Positions 62,579-64,000 of a stretch of 64,000 nucleotides of DNA are shown here, one piece after another (the stretch's first letter is position 1; each line of letters begins with the position of its first letter). Source of the DNA: Sabellastarte sp. h YS-2021. Taxonomy: Eukaryota; Annelida; Polychaeta; Sabellida; Sabellidae. The notes below the pieces were generated by a model. It had not been told where the DNA came from. It saw only the letters and a list, made by a program, of their open reading frames with translations, and ran no database searches. The stretch lies in assembly GCA_964017235.1 (NCBI GenBank), contig OZ024938.1:61805816-61869815 (forward strand), given 5' to 3'. The position numbers were made by a program, and so were the translations under genes.

Positions 62579-64000
62579 TCTCCCGCCCGGCTCGCCAGCG
62601 GGAGATTATAATCTGCACCATGTGTGTGCGTGCGTGCGTGGGTTACGCAGTTTTCTCTGAAACTACTACAGTTACACATTTTTGGTAAATTACTTGTCTT
62701 AATGAATTTTTACGCTCTTCAAAATTTTTTTGGTTTGGTGAACTTTGGCCTACTTTTGAGTGAGTAATAGCACTTTTACCTAATGTAATTATATGGCTTA
62801 TAACTCTCAAACTATTGCATTTAGAGTATTTTGTTGCAATATGTTGTTCAGCTACTTTCTCCACAGCTACAACATGGTCAGTAGTTTGTAAGTGTATCTC
62901 CATAGCTAAGTGAGTAATAGCTACTTTGTCACTTTTTAATGATAACCATAATGAGTAAATGGCTTATATCTTCAAAAGTATTGCAGCTACACAATTTCTC
63001 TCAAATATGTTGTTCATCTACTTTTTTGTGAACTGTAACACATTGAAGTTTCACAACTGTTGCTCAATGTACAATAAGTAATGGCTACTTTATTGCTACT
63101 TTTAGTGAAAATGTGAAAAATCACAAATATCTCACAAACCATAAGAGCAAAATGAGTAAATGCTAATTATCTGTAAAAGTATTGCGGATACCCAATTTTT
63201 ATCAAATAACTCATTCATCTACTTTTGGGAGAGCTTTCACATGGTGAAGTTTCAGACCCGTCGATAATTACTCGCCTACTCAAAATGAGTAAATGCGAAT
63301 TATCTCTTAAAAGTATTGCAGATAGCCAATTTTTCTCAAATAACTCATTCATCTACTTTTGAAAGAGCTTTCACATGGTGAAGTTTCAGACCCATAGCTA
63401 ATTACTCACCTACTCAAAATGAGTAAATGCGAATTATCTCTAAAAGTATTGCAGATAGCCAATTTTTCTCAAATAACTTATTCATCTACTTTTGGGAGAG
63501 CTTTCACTTGGTGAAGTTTCAGACCCGTAGCTAATTATTCACCTATTCAAAATGAGTAAATGCTAATTATCTGTAAAAGTATTGCGGATACCCAATTTTT
63601 ATCAAATAACTCATTCATCTACTTTTGGCAGAGCTTTCACATGATGATGTTCCACACCCGTAGGTAATTACTCATCTACTCAAAATGACTAAATGCTAAT
63701 TATCTCTAAATGTATTGCAGATAGCCAATTTCTCTCAAATAACTCATTCATCTACTTTTGGGAGAGCTTTCACATGGTGAAGTTTCAGACCCGTAGATAA
63801 TTACTCACCTCAAAATGAGTAAATCCGAATTATCTCTTAAAAGTATTGCGGATAGCCAATTTTTCTCAAATAACTCATTCACCTACTTTTGGGAGTGCTT
63901 TCTCTTGGTGAAGTTTCAGACCCATAGCTAATTATTCACGTACTCAAAATGAGTAAATGCTAATTATTTCTAAAACTATTGCGGATACCCAATTTTTATC
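62579..64000 (+). mobile_element. Hairpin-capped tandem-array element 5, incomplete at window edge
   Basis: A|TCTCCCGC begins a cap whose 9-bp arms are ATCTCCCGC and GCGGGAGAT. A TG(CGTG) microsatellite follows at 62621-62640, then diverged units and, from about 63150, regular units of about 134 bp (AAAATGAGTAAATGC, AATTATCTCTAAAAGTATTG, AAATAACTCATTCATCTAC, CACATGGTGAAGTTTCAGAC). It continues past 64000, so the 3' end is unseen. The A|TC start is compatible with a Helitron. Confidence 0.65.

Noticed and set aside
1..64000. tRNA, rRNA or other structural RNA genes
   Set aside because: No cloverleaf with convincing A and B boxes or rRNA stretch was recognised by eye; the weak B-box-like word at 35372 is not sufficient.

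Overview
This is eukaryotic nuclear DNA, AT-rich and intron-containing, with a standard genetic code. The repeat landscape suggests a lophotrochozoan animal, most likely a bivalve mollusc: rolling-circle-like elements with a cap hairpin and internal tandem arrays, many short hAT-type elements, and an L1-superfamily LINE. That assignment is inference. No prokaryotic feature was seen.

Host gene. One gene is well supported. Seven plus-strand exons between 2953 and 36340 splice in frame, with consistent phases, to about 254 codons. They encode the C-terminal part of a plexin-domain-containing protein (PLXDC/TEM7 family): the end of the extracellular domain (HPVKVGLSDAF motif), a PSI cysteine module, a Ser/Thr-rich stalk, one transmembrane helix and a short cytoplasmic tail. 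The 5' exons lie upstream of the window. The exons total 765 bases in 33.4 kb; the rest is intron filled with mobile DNA.

Mobile DNA. (1) 5547-6592: a foldback element interrupted by a 497-bp hAT-type element with a perfect 8-bp duplication. (2) 8096-11590: a non-autonomous Helitron-like element (A|TC start, 3' hairpin and CTAG|T end) whose body is a minisatellite. (3) 15371-26468: a related Helitron-like element carrying a full-length 7.4-kb LINE (16204-23610, 18-bp target duplication) and a 265-bp hAT-type element. The LINE has a 426-aa ORF1 with coiled coil, RRM-like region and a C-terminal NADAR (YbiA/DUF1768-like) domain, and an EN-RT ORF2 broken by one frameshift in an A run. (4) 30698-32408: a third hairpin-capped tandem array. 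(5) 33383-33740: a hAT-type element with a perfect TSD.

Downstream of the gene. 37261-54180 is dominated by a 16.3-kb satellite of about 96 monomers of about 169 bp, with higher-order periods near 1858, 2536, 2875, 3887 and 5734-5745 bp. Each monomer carries a YY1-type AAAATGGCGGC site inside a palindrome. Next come a 42-bp minisatellite with an AATAAA in eight of its copies (54953-55324), another hAT-like element (56626-57001), about 5.5 kb with no recognised gene, and a fifth hairpin-capped array running off the right edge from 62579.

Most notable: the LINE ORF1 fused to a NADAR domain, a family linked to ADP-ribose chemistry, and the repeated hairpin-cap plus GC-rich motif plus tandem-array architecture of otherwise dissimilar elements.
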